A stretch of 64,000 bases of DNA. Source: Sabulicella glaciei (GTDB lineage Bacteria > Pseudomonadota > Alphaproteobacteria > Acetobacterales > Acetobacteraceae). A program made the translations under genes and the position numbers. The stretch is from positions 1 to 64,000 of the forward strand of contig NZ_JAPFQI010000007.1 of NCBI RefSeq assembly GCF_026183895.1, read 5' to 3'. The notes under the pieces are model-generated. The model had not been told where the DNA came from. It saw only the letters and a program-made list of their open reading frames with translations, and searched no databases. Positions 8,861 through 18,569 of this stretch are shown one piece after another. Position 1 is the first letter of the stretch. Each line of letters starts with the position of its first letter.

Positions 8861-10285
8861 ATGGCGATGAATTCCTCCGAGGCCGTCTCCAAGGTCATGG
8901 ACATGATCAAGGAGAACAGCGTGGAGTACGTGGACTTCCGGTTCACCGACCCGCGCGGCAAGTGGCACCACACGGCGCAGCACGTCTCGACGATCGAGCC
9001 GGAGATGTTCGAGGAAGGCATCATGTTCGATGGCTCGTCCATCGCCGGCTGGAAGGCGATCAACGAGTCGGACATGATCCTGATGCCCGACGCCTCCTCC
9101 GCCTGCATGGATCCCTTTGCCGCGAAGCCGCAGATGATCCTGGTCTGCGACATCTACGAGCCGTCCACCGGCCAGCGCTACAACCGCGACCCCCGCTCCA
9201 CCGCCAAGAAGGCCGAGGAGTACCTGAAGAGCACGGGCATCGGCGACACCGCCTTCTTCGGCCCCGAGGCCGAGTTCTTCGTGTTCGACAACGTAAAGTT
9301 CGGCACGGGCGGCAATTTCGGCATGTTCCAGCTCGACTCCATCGAGGGTCCGGGCGCGTCCATGAAGGACTATCCCGAGGGCAACATGGGCCACCGCCCG
9401 GGTCTGAAGGGCGGCTACTTCCCGGTGAACCCGGTGGACTCGGAGGTGGACCTGCGCGCCGAGATGCTCTCGACCATGATCGAGATGGGCGTCGAAGGCG
9501 AGAAGCACCACCACGAGGTGGCGCAGAGCCAGCATGAGCTGGGCACGAAGTTCGGCACGCTGGTCCGCCAGGCCGACCACATGCAGATCTACAAGTACGT
9601 GATCCACAACGTCGCGCACAGCTACGGCAAGACCGCGACCTTCATGCCGAAGCCGGTCTATGGCGACAACGGCTCGGGCATGCACGTGCACCAGTCCATC
9701 TGGAAGGATGGCAAGCCGGTCTTCGCGGGCAACGGCTATGCCGACCTGTCCGAGATGGCGCTGTACTACATCGGCGGCATCATCAAGCACGCCAAGGCGC
9801 TGAACGCCTTCACCAACCCGTCCACCAACTCCTACAAGCGCCTGATCCCAGGCTTCGAGGCGCCCGTGCTGCTGGCCTATTCGGCCCGCAACCGCTCCGC
9901 CTCCTGCCGCATCCCCTACGCGACGAGCCCGAAGGCGAAGCGCGTCGAGGTGCGCTTCCCCGACCCGACGGCGAACCCCTACCTCGCCTTCGCGGCGATG
10001 CTCATGGCCGGGCTCGACGGGATCAAGAACAAGATCCACCCGGGCGACGCCATGGACAAGGACCTGTACGACCTCCCGCCGGAGGAGCTGAAGGGCATCC
10101 CGACCGTGTGCGGCAGCCTGCGCGAGGCGCTGGGCGCGCTGGAAGCCGATCACGACTTCCTGCTGGCCGGCGACGTGTTCAGCAAGGACCAGCTCGAAAG
10201 CTACATCGAGCTGAAGTGGAGCGAGGTGTATCGCTTCGAGCACACCCCGCACCCGGTCGAGTTCGAGATGTACTACTCGGTTTGA
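8861..10285 (+). CDS. glnA: Glutamine synthetase type I
   Basis: The 474-residue enzyme makes glutamine from glutamate, ammonia and ATP as a cytosolic dodecamer. Signatures are [17 protein letters not shown] near the N-terminus, FFGPEAEFF (metal ligands), [13 protein letters not shown] (ammonia/glutamate site), [11 protein letters not shown] and the ATP-site [10 protein letters not shown]. The adenylylation Tyr sits in [11 protein letters not shown] at about residue 403, so activity should be controlled by GlnE in response to the upstream P-II protein. The ATG at 8861 follows GGGATAGAGACAGC; the in-frame codon at 8795 would add an arginine-rich leader not found in the family. A strong terminator ends the operon. 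Confidence 0.97.
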   Translation: MAMNSSEAVSKVMDMIKENSVEYVDFRFTDPRGKWHHTAQHVSTIEPEMFEEGIMFDGSSIAGWKAINESDMILMPDASSACMDPFAAKPQMILVCDIYEPSTGQRYNRDPRSTAKKAEEYLKSTGIGDTAFFGPEAEFFVFDNVKFGTGGNFGMFQLDSIEGPGASMKDYPEGNMGHRPGLKGGYFPVNPVDSEVDLRAEMLSTMIEMGVEGEKHHHEVAQSQHELGTKFGTLVRQADHMQIYKYVIHNVAHSYGKTATFMPKPVYGDNGSGMHVHQSIWKDGKPVFAGNGYADLSEMALYYIGGIIKHAKALNAFTNPSTNSYKRLIPGFEAPVLLAYSARNRSASCRIPYATSPKAKRVEVRFPDPTANPYLAFAAMLMAGLDGIKNKIHPGDAMDKDLYDLPPEELKGIPTVCGSLREALGALEADHDFLLAGDVFSKDQLESYIELKWSEVYRFEHTPHPVEFEMYYSV

Positions 10286-10295
10286 CGGAAATTGG

Positions 10296-10324
10296 CCGGC
10301 GCCCCTCGGGGCGCCGGTTTTTTT
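10296..10324 (+). terminator. Rho-independent terminator after glnA
   Basis: CCGGCGCCCC (10296-10305) pairs with GGGGCGCCGG (10308-10317), followed by seven T residues (10318-10324), 10 bases after the glnA stop. It is the strongest intrinsic terminator seen in the window. Confidence 0.93.
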
Positions 10325-10541
10325 GTGCCCTCAGGCGCCGGGCGCCGCCTCCGGCGGCTTGGCTTTCGCCGCGCCCCGGTCGCATGGGCTGGGCTGTCGG
10401 TCTGGCGGCGCCGGCCGCGTTGCGGCCGGATGGCCAGCAGGGGTGCGCTGCTCTCCTCCATCAGGCCCGTGCCGCGCGGCCACGAAGCATCAGCGCTTGG
10501 TCCCCGCCGCGAAACCCGCGAAGCGGGCCACGTTGAGAGGC

Positions 10542-10712
10542 TCAGTGCGCCTCGTTCGCGTCGTAGTGCCGCTTCACCACGCCATAGGCCATGACCAGGC
10601 CGAACAGCGCCATCAGCCCCCCGAAGGTGGCGAGGTAGCCCTCGGCCGCGGCGGTGGTGAACAGGCCCAGCAGGGCGATCAGCGCATAGAAGACCAGAAA
10701 GAAGGCAGGCAT
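10542..10712 (-). CDS. Uncharacterised 56-residue two-helix membrane protein at the end of the cbb3 locus
   Basis: The short frame encodes two hydrophobic segments, PAFFLVFYALIALLGLFTT and YLATFGGLMALFGLVMAYGVV, ending in the polar KRHYDANEAH. It begins 3 bases after the ccoS stop, so it is almost certainly translated from the same transcript by coupling. I do not recognise a named family. Its position as the last gene after ccoS suggests a role in cbb3 oxidase assembly or stability, but this rests only on context. The start is the first ATG after ccoS, with GGGACGCTGACCC in front and no clear purine site, which fits coupled re-initiation. Confidence 0.7.
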   Translation of the reverse strand: MPAFFLVFYALIALLGLFTTAAAEGYLATFGGLMALFGLVMAYGVVKRHYDANEAH

Positions 10713-10715
10713 GGG

Positions 10716-10877
10716 TCAGCGTCCCTTTCGCGGGGTTTCGGTGTCGTCGAACAGGATGCGAGCGGCGGCGCCGTCCAGATCCTCGTACTGGCCGGAGCGC
10801 ATGGCCCACAGGAAGCCGAGCAGCCCCAGCCCTCCCAGGAACAGCGCCACCGGAATCAGGTAGACCAGGATGTCCAT
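10716..10877 (-). CDS. ccoS: Cytochrome oxidase maturation protein CcoS (FixS)
   Basis: The 53-residue inner-membrane protein has one N-terminal helix (ILVYLIPVALFLGGLGLLGFLWAM in pieces) followed by the CcoS signature RSGQYEDLDGAAARILFDD. The family is needed to insert cofactors (heme b and CuB) into CcoN. The start ATG shares one base with the ccoI stop (TGATG), so translation is coupled. It is the expected last member of ccoGHIS. Confidence rests on the conserved SGQYEDLxxxxxRIL pattern. Confidence 0.93.
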   Translation of the reverse strand: MDILVYLIPVALFLGGLGLLGFLWAMRSGQYEDLDGAAARILFDDTETPRKGR

Positions 10878-13171
10878 CAATCCGTCCTCCCGGCGCGGAG
10901 CGAGTTGCCGATGACGATCAGCGAGGAGGAAGCCATCACCAGCGCCGCGATCAGCGGCGTGGCATAGCCCGCGATCGCCACCGGCACGGCGACCGCGTTG
11001 TAGAGGAAGGCGAAGCGGATGTTCTGCCGCGCCAGGCGCTGCGCCCGGCGCGCCACGCCGATCGCCTCGGCCAGCGGCAGCAGCCCGCCGCCGCGCAGCA
11101 CCACGTCGCTCGCCGCCTGGGCGAGGTCGGTCCCCTCGCCAGGCGCGGCGCCGACATGGGCGGCGGCGAGGGCGGCCGCGTCGTTGATGCCGTCGCCCAC
11201 CATCAGCACGCGCCGCCCTTCCTCGCGCAGGGCGGCGATGCGCGCAGCCTTGGCCTCGGGTGTCGCCCCGGCGGTCCAGTCGGCGATGCCGGCCTCGGCG
11301 GCGATGCGCGCCACCACGTCGGCGCCGTCGCCGGACAGGAGTTCCACGGAAAGCCCGGCGCGGCGCAGCGCGGCGACCGCCTCCTTCGCGTCGGCGCGCA
11401 GCCCGTCCTCGAAGCGGAACGTGACCGGCGTATGGCCCGGGCGGGTGAAGTGCAGCGCCATGCCCCCGGCGTCGGGGACGCCGCAGAAGGCGGCGGAGCC
11501 GAGCCGCGCGCCTTCCGCCTCCATGCCCCGGCCGGGATGCTCCACCACCCCCAGGGCCGGCCGGGCGCCGGGACAGGCGCGGGACAGCGCGATGGCGAGG
11601 GGGTGGCGGCTGGCCGCGGCCAGGGCGGTGGCGGCGTCGAGGTCGGCCGCGACCCACGCGCCGGGAAGGAGGCGCGGCTTGCCCTCGGTCAGCGTGCCGG
11701 TCTTGTCCAGCACCGCGTGGTCGGCGGAGGCGAGGCGCTCCAGCGCCGTCTCGCTCGCCACCAGCACGCCGCGGCGGAACAGCGCGCCCACGGCGACGAC
11801 CTGCACCGCCGGCACGGCGATGGCGAGGCCGCAAGGGCAGGTGATGATCAGCGCCGCGACGGCCGGCACCAGCGCGTCCTGCCAGGAAGCGCCGCCCAGC
11901 ACCATCCAGCCGAGAAAGGTCAGCAGCGCGACGACATGCGCGACCGGGACGTAGGAGCGGGCCGCCCGGTCGGCGAGCGAGGCCCAGCGGCCACGCGCCT
12001 GCTCCGCCCGCTCCAGCAGCCGCGCCATGGCGGCGAGCGAGCCGTCGGCGGCGGCGGCGGTCACCCGCGCCACGAAGGGCGCGCCCATGTTGACCGCGCC
12101 GGCCGGCAGCGCCTCGTCGCGCGCGAAGGAGCGCGGCAGGCTCTCGCCCGTGGTGGCGGCGGTGTCCAGCAGCGCCCCCGCGTCCTCCAGCGCCGCGTCC
12201 AGGCGCAGCCTCTCGCCGGTCGCGACCAGGATGCGCGCGCCGGGGCGGACGCGGTCCACCGGGACGGGATGCGCCTCGCCCAGGACGGAAACGCTACCAT
12301 CCTGCAGGGCCAGGAGTTCGGCGACGGATTGCCGCGCCTTGCGCCGCGCCGCGCGGTCCAGCACGCGGCCCGCCAGCATCAGCGCCAGCAGCGCCGTGGC
12401 GCCGTCATACCAGGTGTAGTCGCCGTTCCGCAGCGTCTCGGAGAGCGACATGGCGGTGGTGAGCAGGATGCCCAGCGACACCGCGCAATCCATGTTGAGC
12501 CGCCCGGCGCGCAGCCCGGCCCAGGCCGACCGGAAGAGCGGGATGCCGGCCACGGCGACGGTCGGCAGGCCGATCAGCGCCGCCAGCCAGTGCATGAGGT
12601 GGCGGGTCTGCGGCCCCATATCCTCGCCGCCCGCCCAGACGGCGACGGAAACGAGCATGACGTTCATCGCGCCGAAGGCGGCGATGCCCAGGGCGCGCAG
12701 CATCTCGCGACCTTCCGCATCCTCCGTCGCCCGCATGCAGGCCGGCGAGAAGGGGGCGACGCGGAAGCCCAGCCGCGCCACGAGGCCCACGAGGTGGTTG
12801 GCGCGCTCCGCCTCGCCTACCCAGGTGAGGACGAGGCGGCGCGTGGACAGGTTGGCGCGGGCGCGGCGCACCTCCGGCTCGGCGGCCAGCGCCTGCTCCA
12901 CCAGCCAGATGCAGGCGCCGCAGGAAAGGCCGGCGACCATCAGCTCCAGCGTCCAGGCGCCCTGCCCTTCCGTGCGCGCCAGGGGGGCGAAGTCGATCTG
13001 CGGCGCCTCGGCGGGTCGCATCTCGCCGATGGCGGCCTCGCGCCGGCGGTAGAAGGCGTCGAGCCCCAGCCCGGCCACCAGCGCATGCGCGCCCTCGCAT
13101 CCGTCGCAGCAGAAGCTCGTCGGAGAAGGGGCGCCGCAATGGGCGCAGACAGGGGCGGCGACGATGTTCAC
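10877..13171 (-). CDS. ccoI: Copper-exporting P1B-type ATPase CcoI (FixI)
   Basis: The 764-residue membrane ATPase supplies copper for cbb3 oxidase assembly. In order it has an N-terminal Cys cluster CAHCGAPSPTSFCCDGC, which is typical of CcoI rather than generic CopA. It also has a ferredoxin-like metal domain with GLSCGACIW, eight predicted helices, TTGESLP (actuator), the CPCGLAIAVP intramembrane motif (about res 443), DKTGTLT with the phosphorylated Asp near 488, SRHPLAIAL (nucleotide HP motif) and VGDGINDAAAL (hinge). The GTG at 13171 overlaps the ccoH stop as GTGA; the reading frame continues upstream inside ccoH but that is not used. It lies between ccoH and ccoS as in the standard fixGHIS order. 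Confidence 0.95.
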   Translation of the reverse strand: MNIVAAPVCAHCGAPSPTSFCCDGCEGAHALVAGLGLDAFYRRREAAIGEMRPAEAPQIDFAPLARTEGQGAWTLELMVAGLSCGACIWLVEQALAAEPEVRRARANLSTRRLVLTWVGEAERANHLVGLVARLGFRVAPFSPACMRATEDAEGREMLRALGIAAFGAMNVMLVSVAVWAGGEDMGPQTRHLMHWLAALIGLPTVAVAGIPLFRSAWAGLRAGRLNMDCAVSLGILLTTAMSLSETLRNGDYTWYDGATALLALMLAGRVLDRAARRKARQSVAELLALQDGSVSVLGEAHPVPVDRVRPGARILVATGERLRLDAALEDAGALLDTAATTGESLPRSFARDEALPAGAVNMGAPFVARVTAAAADGSLAAMARLLERAEQARGRWASLADRAARSYVPVAHVVALLTFLGWMVLGGASWQDALVPAVAALIITCPCGLAIAVPAVQVVAVGALFRRGVLVASETALERLASADHAVLDKTGTLTEGKPRLLPGAWVAADLDAATALAAASRHPLAIALSRACPGARPALGVVEHPGRGMEAEGARLGSAAFCGVPDAGGMALHFTRPGHTPVTFRFEDGLRADAKEAVAALRRAGLSVELLSGDGADVVARIAAEAGIADWTAGATPEAKAARIAALREEGRRVLMVGDGINDAAALAAAHVGAAPGEGTDLAQAASDVVLRGGGLLPLAEAIGVARRAQRLARQNIRFAFLYNAVAVPVAIAGYATPLIAALVMASSSLIVIGNSLRAGRTD

Positions 13172-13629
13172 GGCAGGACGAGGCGATGCCGGATGTCGAG
13201 ATGGCGCCCGTCGCCGGTGGAAACGCGGCCGCGCAGCTCCCACTGGCCGGCGCGCAGCGCTTCCGGCAGGGCGAGGGCGAAACGCCCGCGCGCGGCGGCG
13301 GCGCCGAGGGCGACGCGCTCGCCATCCAGCGGGCGCAGCAATTCCGCCTCGAGGAGCCCGCTGACGGGAATGCCCGCGGCATCCGTCACCGTGACGGCGA
13401 CGTCGCCGCCCGACCGCGCCACGCGGGCCGTCCAGCCCAGCGCGTCCTGGCGGCGGCCTTCCTCGATCACGTGGTTGTAGGCGCGGCCGCGGTCATAGGC
13501 GCGGCCGGTGGTGACGCCGGTGAAGGTGCCGACCGCGGAGGTGATCAGCACCGCATTCACCGCCACCACCACGCCCATGCCGCCGACGAAGACCCAGGGG
13601 ATCCAGCGGCTCTTGCGTTCGGTGCTCAT
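13168..13629 (-). CDS. ccoH: Cbb3 oxidase assembly protein CcoH (FixH)
   Basis: The 153-residue protein has one N-terminal membrane helix (IPWVFVGGMGVVVAVNAVLI) and a periplasmic beta-sandwich. The FixH pattern RAYDRGRAYNHVIEEGRRQDALGWTA follows the helix. It is known to associate with CcoN during assembly. It overlaps ccoG (ATGA) and ccoI (GTGA) at its ends, so ccoG-H-I-S are translated as a coupled set. Length and signature are normal for alphaproteobacteria. Confidence 0.93.
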   Translation of the reverse strand: MSTERKSRWIPWVFVGGMGVVVAVNAVLITSAVGTFTGVTTGRAYDRGRAYNHVIEEGRRQDALGWTARVARSGGDVAVTVTDAAGIPVSGLLEAELLRPLDGERVALGAAAARGRFALALPEALRAGQWELRGRVSTGDGRHLDIRHRLVLP

Positions 13630-15113
13630 GGGCGGGGTCCCAGGAAGGCCGAGGTGGCGCTGGCCTGGACGCGGCCCTCTGCGTCCAGCAGGCGGAAAGT
13701 GACCTCCACGCGCTCCGGGAGGTGGAGGGTGGGCGGCGCGGAAACAAAGGCACGGTAGGAGGCGATGGCGTCCGGCCGCGCGTGCAGCAGGGGCCGTCCC
13801 TGCGGGTCATGTGGCGCCTCGGGTACCATCAGCGAAAGATCCGCAGGACCACGGATCTCGAGGGTCAGGGTCCCGCCCTCGCGCAGCTTGTTGGCGAGCT
13901 TCAGCGTGTAGGCGTTGCGGATGCCGCCATCGGACAGGCGCACGAAGAGCGGCGCGCGGTCGGGCAGCACCGAGATGGTCAGGGTCTCGCGCATCACCCA
14001 GGCCCCGAGCATGACCGCGGCCACCGCGCCGAGCGCGCCGGCGTAGATCAAGGTGCGGACCCGCAGGAAGCGGGGCGCGGTGCGCGCCGCCATCCCGGCC
14101 GCGCGGCGCGCCGGGCCGGGCTCCATGCCCTTGGTCGCGGCGGCGGAGGCGGCGAGGTTGGACAGGGTCTCGAAGGCAATGAGCCCCTTCTCGCGGCCCA
14201 GCCTGCCCATCACGTCGTCGCAGGCGTCGATGCACAGGCCGCAGCCGATGCATTCGAGCTGCTGCCCGTCGCGGATGTCGATGCCGGTGGGGCAGACATG
14301 GACGCAGGCCTTGCAGTCCACGCAGTCGCCCGCCGTCGCGTCGCTGGGCTTGCCGCGCCGCTCGCCGCGCCATTCGCGGTAGGAGACGACGAGCGAGTTC
14401 TCGTCGAGCATGGCGCCCTGGATGCGCGGCCAGGGGCACATGTAGGTGCAGACCTGCTCCCGCGCGCCGCCGGCCAGCAGCCAGGTCGTGCCGGTGAACA
14501 GGGCGAAGAAGCCATAGACGGTGAGGCTGGCCTCGCCGGTCAGCATCTCGCGCGTGACGGTGGGCGCGTCGTTGAAGTACATGATCCAGGCGCCGCCGGT
14601 GGCCATGGCGATGGTCAGCCAGGCGGCGTGCTTGGCCGCCTTCTTGCGCCACCACGCCGCGTCGCGCGGGCCGGCATCCAACTTGATGCGGGCGTTGCGG
14701 TCGCCCTCCACCTTGCGCTCGACCCACATGAAAAGGTCGGTCCAGACGGTCTGCGGGCAGGCGAAGCCGCACCAGACGCGGCCGAAGAGCGAGGTGGCGG
14801 CGAAGAGGCCGATCGCGGCCAGGATCAGCAGGCCGACGAGGTAATAGACCTCCTGCGGCCAGATCTCGATCGGGCCGAGGAAGAGGCGCGCATGGGCCAT
14901 GTCCGCCAGCACCGCTTGGTCGGGCACGCCCGGCCCGCGGTTCCAGCGCAGCCAGGGCACGGCGTAGTAGAGGCCGAGCAGCAGGAACAGCACCGTCCAC
15001 TTGGCGCGCCGCACCGGCCCGGAGACCGCGCGCGGCTGCACCTTGACGTGGGAGGCGTAGAGGGAGGGCGTCGCCGCCGCCTCGCCCTTCCGTTCGGCCT
15101 GCATCATGCCCAT
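13626..15113 (-). CDS. ccoG: Cbb3 oxidase accessory protein CcoG (FixG), polyferredoxin
   Basis: The 495-residue membrane protein has about five helices, a CGFACPQTVWTDLF motif, and two cytoplasmic 4Fe-4S binding motifs, CVDCKACVHVCPTGID and CIGCGLCIDACDDV, followed by a C-terminal Ig-like periplasmic domain. CcoG has been linked to reduction of copper for cbb3 assembly. The ATG at 15113 follows GGGAGCC; a Met three codons later is an alternative. It lies 12 bases after ccoP, so the structural and assembly genes probably form one transcript from the promoter ahead of ccoN. Confidence 0.95.
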   Translation of the reverse strand: MGMMQAERKGEAAATPSLYASHVKVQPRAVSGPVRRAKWTVLFLLLGLYYAVPWLRWNRGPGVPDQAVLADMAHARLFLGPIEIWPQEVYYLVGLLILAAIGLFAATSLFGRVWCGFACPQTVWTDLFMWVERKVEGDRNARIKLDAGPRDAAWWRKKAAKHAAWLTIAMATGGAWIMYFNDAPTVTREMLTGEASLTVYGFFALFTGTTWLLAGGAREQVCTYMCPWPRIQGAMLDENSLVVSYREWRGERRGKPSDATAGDCVDCKACVHVCPTGIDIRDGQQLECIGCGLCIDACDDVMGRLGREKGLIAFETLSNLAASAAATKGMEPGPARRAAGMAARTAPRFLRVRTLIYAGALGAVAAVMLGAWVMRETLTISVLPDRAPLFVRLSDGGIRNAYTLKLANKLREGGTLTLEIRGPADLSLMVPEAPHDPQGRPLLHARPDAIASYRAFVSAPPTLHLPERVEVTFRLLDAEGRVQASATSAFLGPRP

Positions 15114-15125
15114 GGCGCGGCTCCC

Positions 15126-15992
15126 TTACTCGCCGCCGCCCAGCGAGTGGACGTAGAGGGTGAGCATGTTCACCACCGCCGGGTCGAGGCGCCCCTGCCA
15201 GGAGGGCATCACGCCCGCGCGGCTATAGGCGATGGTGCGCACCACCGCGGCCTTGTCGCCGCCAAACAGCCAGATGCGGTCGTTCAGCCGCGGCGCGCCC
15301 ATGTCGCGGTTGCCTTCGCCGCGCTCGCCATGGCAGCTCGCGCAGTTCTCGCTGAACAGCGCCTCGCCGCGTCCCGCCGCCTCGGCATTGGTGGCGCGGC
15401 CGGTGAGCGACAGCACGTATTCGGCGGTGTCGTTCACTTGGGCAGCGGTCATCATGCCGGTGGACAGGAAGGCCGGCATGGCGATGCCGCGCTGGTCGTC
15501 GCTTTCCCCGGCGCGGACGCCATGGCGGATCGTGTGCTGGATCTCGTCCAGCTTGCCGCCGAACAGCCAGTCATCGTCGGCCAGGGACGGGAAGCCCGGC
15601 GCCCCCTGCCCGCCCGCGCCGTGGCAGCCGGCGCAGGCGTTGTTGAAGGCGCCGCGCCCGCCCGCCAGGGCGAATGCGCGCATCTCCGGATCGGCGGCGA
15701 TCTCGGCAGGGCTCGCCTCGCGCAGCCGCGCCAGCATCGGCTCGATCCGCGCGCGCTCCGCCGCCATCTCGGCCGGAAGCGCCCCGCGCGCCGTCCAGCC
15801 CGACAGGCCGGTGAGGCCGCTGACCGGGATGGCGGGGTAGATCACCACCCAGACGAGGGCGAAGACGACGGTGGCGTAGAAGGTCCACAGCCACCAGCGC
15901 GGCATCGGGGTGTCCAGTTCCTTGAGACCGTCCCACTCGTGGCCCGTGGTCATCTGGCCCGAGATGGCGTCCTTCTCGATCTTGGTCGGCAT
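15126..15992 (-). CDS. ccoP: Cbb3 oxidase diheme cytochrome c subunit CcoP (FixP)
   Basis: The 288-residue subunit passes electrons from CcoO or soluble cytochrome c towards CcoN. An N-terminal stretch with DGLKELDTPMPRWW leads into one membrane helix (WLWTFYATVVFALVWVVIY), a hallmark of CcoP. Two heme c sites follow, CAGCH at residues 120-124 and CASCH at 217-221, each with a downstream Met-containing ligand loop. The start ATG at 15992 is 7 bases after ccoQ. Covalent heme attachment occurs in the periplasm through the cytochrome c maturation system, which is not in the window. Confidence 0.97.
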   Translation of the reverse strand: MPTKIEKDAISGQMTTGHEWDGLKELDTPMPRWWLWTFYATVVFALVWVVIYPAIPVSGLTGLSGWTARGALPAEMAAERARIEPMLARLREASPAEIAADPEMRAFALAGGRGAFNNACAGCHGAGGQGAPGFPSLADDDWLFGGKLDEIQHTIRHGVRAGESDDQRGIAMPAFLSTGMMTAAQVNDTAEYVLSLTGRATNAEAAGRGEALFSENCASCHGERGEGNRDMGAPRLNDRIWLFGGDKAAVVRTIAYSRAGVMPSWQGRLDPAVVNMLTLYVHSLGGGE

Positions 15993-15999
15993 GGTCGGT

Positions 16000-16161
16000 T
16001 CAGCCTTTCTCAGCCCGGTCGTCGTCGCGCAGGATCATCTTGCCCCGCTCCTCCCAGGTCTTCTTTCGCGTCGGCCACAGCACCCAGACCAGGATCCCGC
16101 CGAAGAGGACGAAGAACCAGGCGACCCAGAGGCTGCTGAACAGGGATTGCAGCTCGTGCAT
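16000..16161 (-). CDS. ccoQ: Cbb3 oxidase subunit CcoQ (FixQ)
   Basis: The 53-residue single-helix membrane protein begins MHELQSLFSSLWVAWFFVLF and continues GGILVWVLWPTRKKTWEE, ending in a charged cytoplasmic tail. The WPxRKxxWEE motif after the helix is diagnostic for CcoQ, which stabilises the CcoP association with the oxidase core. It lies 10 bases after ccoO and 7 before ccoP, the invariant NOQP order. Confidence 0.93.
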   Translation of the reverse strand: MHELQSLFSSLWVAWFFVLFGGILVWVLWPTRKKTWEERGKMILRDDDRAEKG

Positions 16162-16171
16162 GGCGCCGTCC

Positions 16172-16903
16172 TCACTGCTGCCGCAGCTGCTCGGGCGTCA
16201 CGTCGCGGAAATCCACGAGGGTGCCGAGCATCTGCAGGTAGGCGACGAGCGCGTCCATCTCGGTGACGCGCTGCGGGTTGCCGTCGAAGGCGGCCTGGCG
16301 GGCCCGGGCGTAGCGGGAGGAGAAGCCGCTCGCGTCCATGTCCGGCCGGGCCTGCGCCTCGAGGTCGGCGCGGGCATTCGCCACCATCTCCTCCGAGTAG
16401 GGCACGCCGAGGGCGCGCTGCGCGCGGAGGTGCGCCTCGATGCCGCTGTAGTCGAGCGGGCGGTCGAGGAAGGCGTAGGCGGGCATGACCGTGTCCGGCA
16501 CCAGGTCGCGCGGGGCGCGCAGGTGCGCGGCCTGCCAGTCGTCCGAGTAGCGGCCGCCGACGCGCGCCAGGTCGGGCCCGGTGCGCTTGGAGCCCCACTG
16601 GAACGGGCGGTCGTACATGCTTTCCGCCGCCAGCGAGTAGTGGCCGTAGCGCTCGTTCTCGTCGCGGAAGGGGCGCACCATCTGGCTGTGGCAGGCGTAG
16701 CAGCCTTCGCGCACGTAGATGTTGCGGCCCATCAGCTCCAGCGGGGTGTAGGGGCGCACGCCCTGCACGCGCTCGATCGTGCTCTCCACCGTGAAGAGCG
16801 GCACGATCTGCGCCAGCCCGCCGATGGAGACGGTGATCAGGGTGAGCACGCTGAGCAGGATGACGTTCCGCTCGATCGTGCCGTGGGTGAACTTCTTGAG
16901 CAT
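16172..16903 (-). CDS. ccoO: Cbb3 oxidase monoheme cytochrome c subunit CcoO (FixO)
   Basis: The 243-residue subunit is anchored by an N-terminal helix ([23 protein letters not shown]) and carries heme c at CYACH, residues 68-72. The following block [20 protein letters not shown] and [20 protein letters not shown] are CcoO landmarks; MPAYAFL supplies the Met ligand. The ATG at 16903 gives the standard [14 protein letters not shown]-terminus; the longer frame to 17008 would run into ccoN. It is 14 bases after ccoN. Confidence 0.97.
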   Translation of the reverse strand: MLKKFTHGTIERNVILLSVLTLITVSIGGLAQIVPLFTVESTIERVQGVRPYTPLELMGRNIYVREGCYACHSQMVRPFRDENERYGHYSLAAESMYDRPFQWGSKRTGPDLARVGGRYSDDWQAAHLRAPRDLVPDTVMPAYAFLDRPLDYSGIEAHLRAQRALGVPYSEEMVANARADLEAQARPDMDASGFSSRYARARQAAFDGNPQRVTEMDALVAYLQMLGTLVDFRDVTPEQLRQQ

Positions 16904-16917
16904 GGGTCCTGCCTCGC

Positions 16918-18417
16918 TCACTCGGCCGGCACGGGCTGGGCGGCGGGGGCGGCGACGCGCGCCTCCTCCACAGACTCGCCGGCGGTGATGGTCTTGAAGA
17001 CGTTCCAAGCCATGAGGAGCGCGCCCGAGAGGTAGAGGAGGCCGCCCATGGCGCGGATCACGTAGTAGGGGTGCATGGCCGCGACCGTCTCGATGAAGGA
17101 GTACTGGAGGAAGCCCAGCTCATCGTAGGCGCGCCACATGAGGCCCTGCATGATGCCGGACACCCACATCGCGGTGATGTAGAGGACGATGCCCAGCGTT
17201 GCGAGCCAGAAGTGCCAGGCGATCAGCGCCTCGCTCCACATCCGCGCGCGCTTCCACAGCACCGGGATCAGCCAGTACAGCGCGCCGAAGGTGATGAAAC
17301 CGTTCCAGCCCAGCGCGCCGGAATGCACGTGGCCGATGGTCCAGTCCGTGTAGTGCGACAGCGAGTTCACGGCCTTGATGGACATGACCGGGCCCTCGAA
17401 GGTGGACATGCCGTAGAAGGCGACCGCGGTGACGCTGAAGCGCAGCCCGGCATCCGTCCGCAGCTTGTCCCAGGCGCCCGAGAGGGTCATGATCCCGTTG
17501 ATCATCCCGCCCCAGCTCGGCATCCACAGCATCACCGAGAACACCATGCCCAGCGTCTGCGCCCAGTCGGGCAGCGCGGTGTAGTGCAGGTGGTGCGGGC
17601 CCGCCCAGATGTAGAGGAAGATGATGCTCCAGAAGTGGACGATGGACAGGCGGTAGGAATAGACCGGTCGCTGCGCCTGCTTGGGGATGAAGTAGTACAT
17701 CATCCCGAGGAAGCCCGCGGTCAGGAAGAAGCCCACCGCGTTGTGGCCGTACCACCACTGGATCATCGCCCCCTGCACGCCGGCCGGCGCCGCGTAGGAG
17801 AAGGTCGAGGTGATCGCCAGCGGCAGGGAGACGTTGTTGCCGATGTGCAGCAGCGCGACGGTGATGATGAAGGCGAGGAAGAACCAGTTCGCGACGTAGA
17901 TGTGCGGCTCCTCGCGCCGCATGATCGTGCCCGCGAAGGCCAGCAGGTACATCACCCACAGCACGGTCAGCCACAGGTCGGAGAACCACTCCGGCTCTGC
18001 GTATTCCTTGCCCTGCGTGACGCCGAGCACGTAGCCCAGCGCGGCGGTGACGATGAAGAACTGGTAGCCCCAGAACAGCCACCACCCCATCTCCTCGCCG
18101 CCCCACATCCGCGCGCGGCAGGTGCGCTGCACGATGTAGAGCGAGGTGCCGAGCAGGGCGTTGCCGCCGAAGGCGAAGATGACGGCGGAGGTGTGGACGG
18201 GGCGCAGCCGGCCGAAGCTGGTCCATTCCAGCCCGAGGTTCAGCGCCGGCCAGGCGAGCTGGGAGGCGATGACGACGCCCACCAGGAAGCCGACGATCCC
18301 CCAGAACATCGTGGCGATGGCGAAGGCGCGGATGGGGGCTTCCACATAGGCCACCTCCGTCCTCGGTCGTGCCGCCGCCCAATCCCCCGGGCTGGCGGCC
18401 ATGCTCGCGCTGGCCAT
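16918..18417 (-). CDS. ccoN: Cbb3-type cytochrome c oxidase catalytic subunit CcoN (FixN)
   Basis: The 499-residue, 12-helix heme-copper oxidase subunit reduces oxygen with high affinity at low oxygen tension. Landmarks are [15 protein letters not shown] (low-spin heme His), [24 protein letters not shown] (CuB His and the cross-linked Tyr of cbb3 enzymes), [15 protein letters not shown] (two CuB His) and [12 protein letters not shown] (heme His pair). The ATG at 18417 follows GAGGAGAG; upstream in-frame sequence crosses the FNR/FixK box and is not coding. Expression should be induced under microoxia through that box. Confidence 0.97.
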   Translation of the reverse strand: MASASMAASPGDWAAARPRTEVAYVEAPIRAFAIATMFWGIVGFLVGVVIASQLAWPALNLGLEWTSFGRLRPVHTSAVIFAFGGNALLGTSLYIVQRTCRARMWGGEEMGWWLFWGYQFFIVTAALGYVLGVTQGKEYAEPEWFSDLWLTVLWVMYLLAFAGTIMRREEPHIYVANWFFLAFIITVALLHIGNNVSLPLAITSTFSYAAPAGVQGAMIQWWYGHNAVGFFLTAGFLGMMYYFIPKQAQRPVYSYRLSIVHFWSIIFLYIWAGPHHLHYTALPDWAQTLGMVFSVMLWMPSWGGMINGIMTLSGAWDKLRTDAGLRFSVTAVAFYGMSTFEGPVMSIKAVNSLSHYTDWTIGHVHSGALGWNGFITFGALYWLIPVLWKRARMWSEALIAWHFWLATLGIVLYITAMWVSGIMQGLMWRAYDELGFLQYSFIETVAAMHPYYVIRAMGGLLYLSGALLMAWNVFKTITAGESVEEARVAAPAAQPVPAE

Positions 18418-18498
18418 GCGAAACTCTCCTCGTCCTTCAGGCCCGGGGCGCAATCCGCCCCGCAGGCGGCTCATGCGCCCACCGAAGGCGGGGCGTCC

Positions 18499-18512
18499 TT
18501 GATCCGGATCAA
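18499..18512. promoter_or_regulatory. FNR/FixK-type box upstream of ccoN and the divergent DUF2189 gene
   Basis: TTGATCCGGATCAA is a perfect match to the TTGAT-N4-ATCAA consensus bound by FNR, FixK and ANR. It lies 82 bases before the ccoN start and 57 bases before the divergent start at 18570, so one dimer could control both directions. The regulator gene is not in the window. Confidence 0.92.
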
Positions 18513-18569
18513 GCGGCCCCGGCGCCGCCGCATGGCAGAACCCCATCCACGCCCGGGAGAACCACGCGG

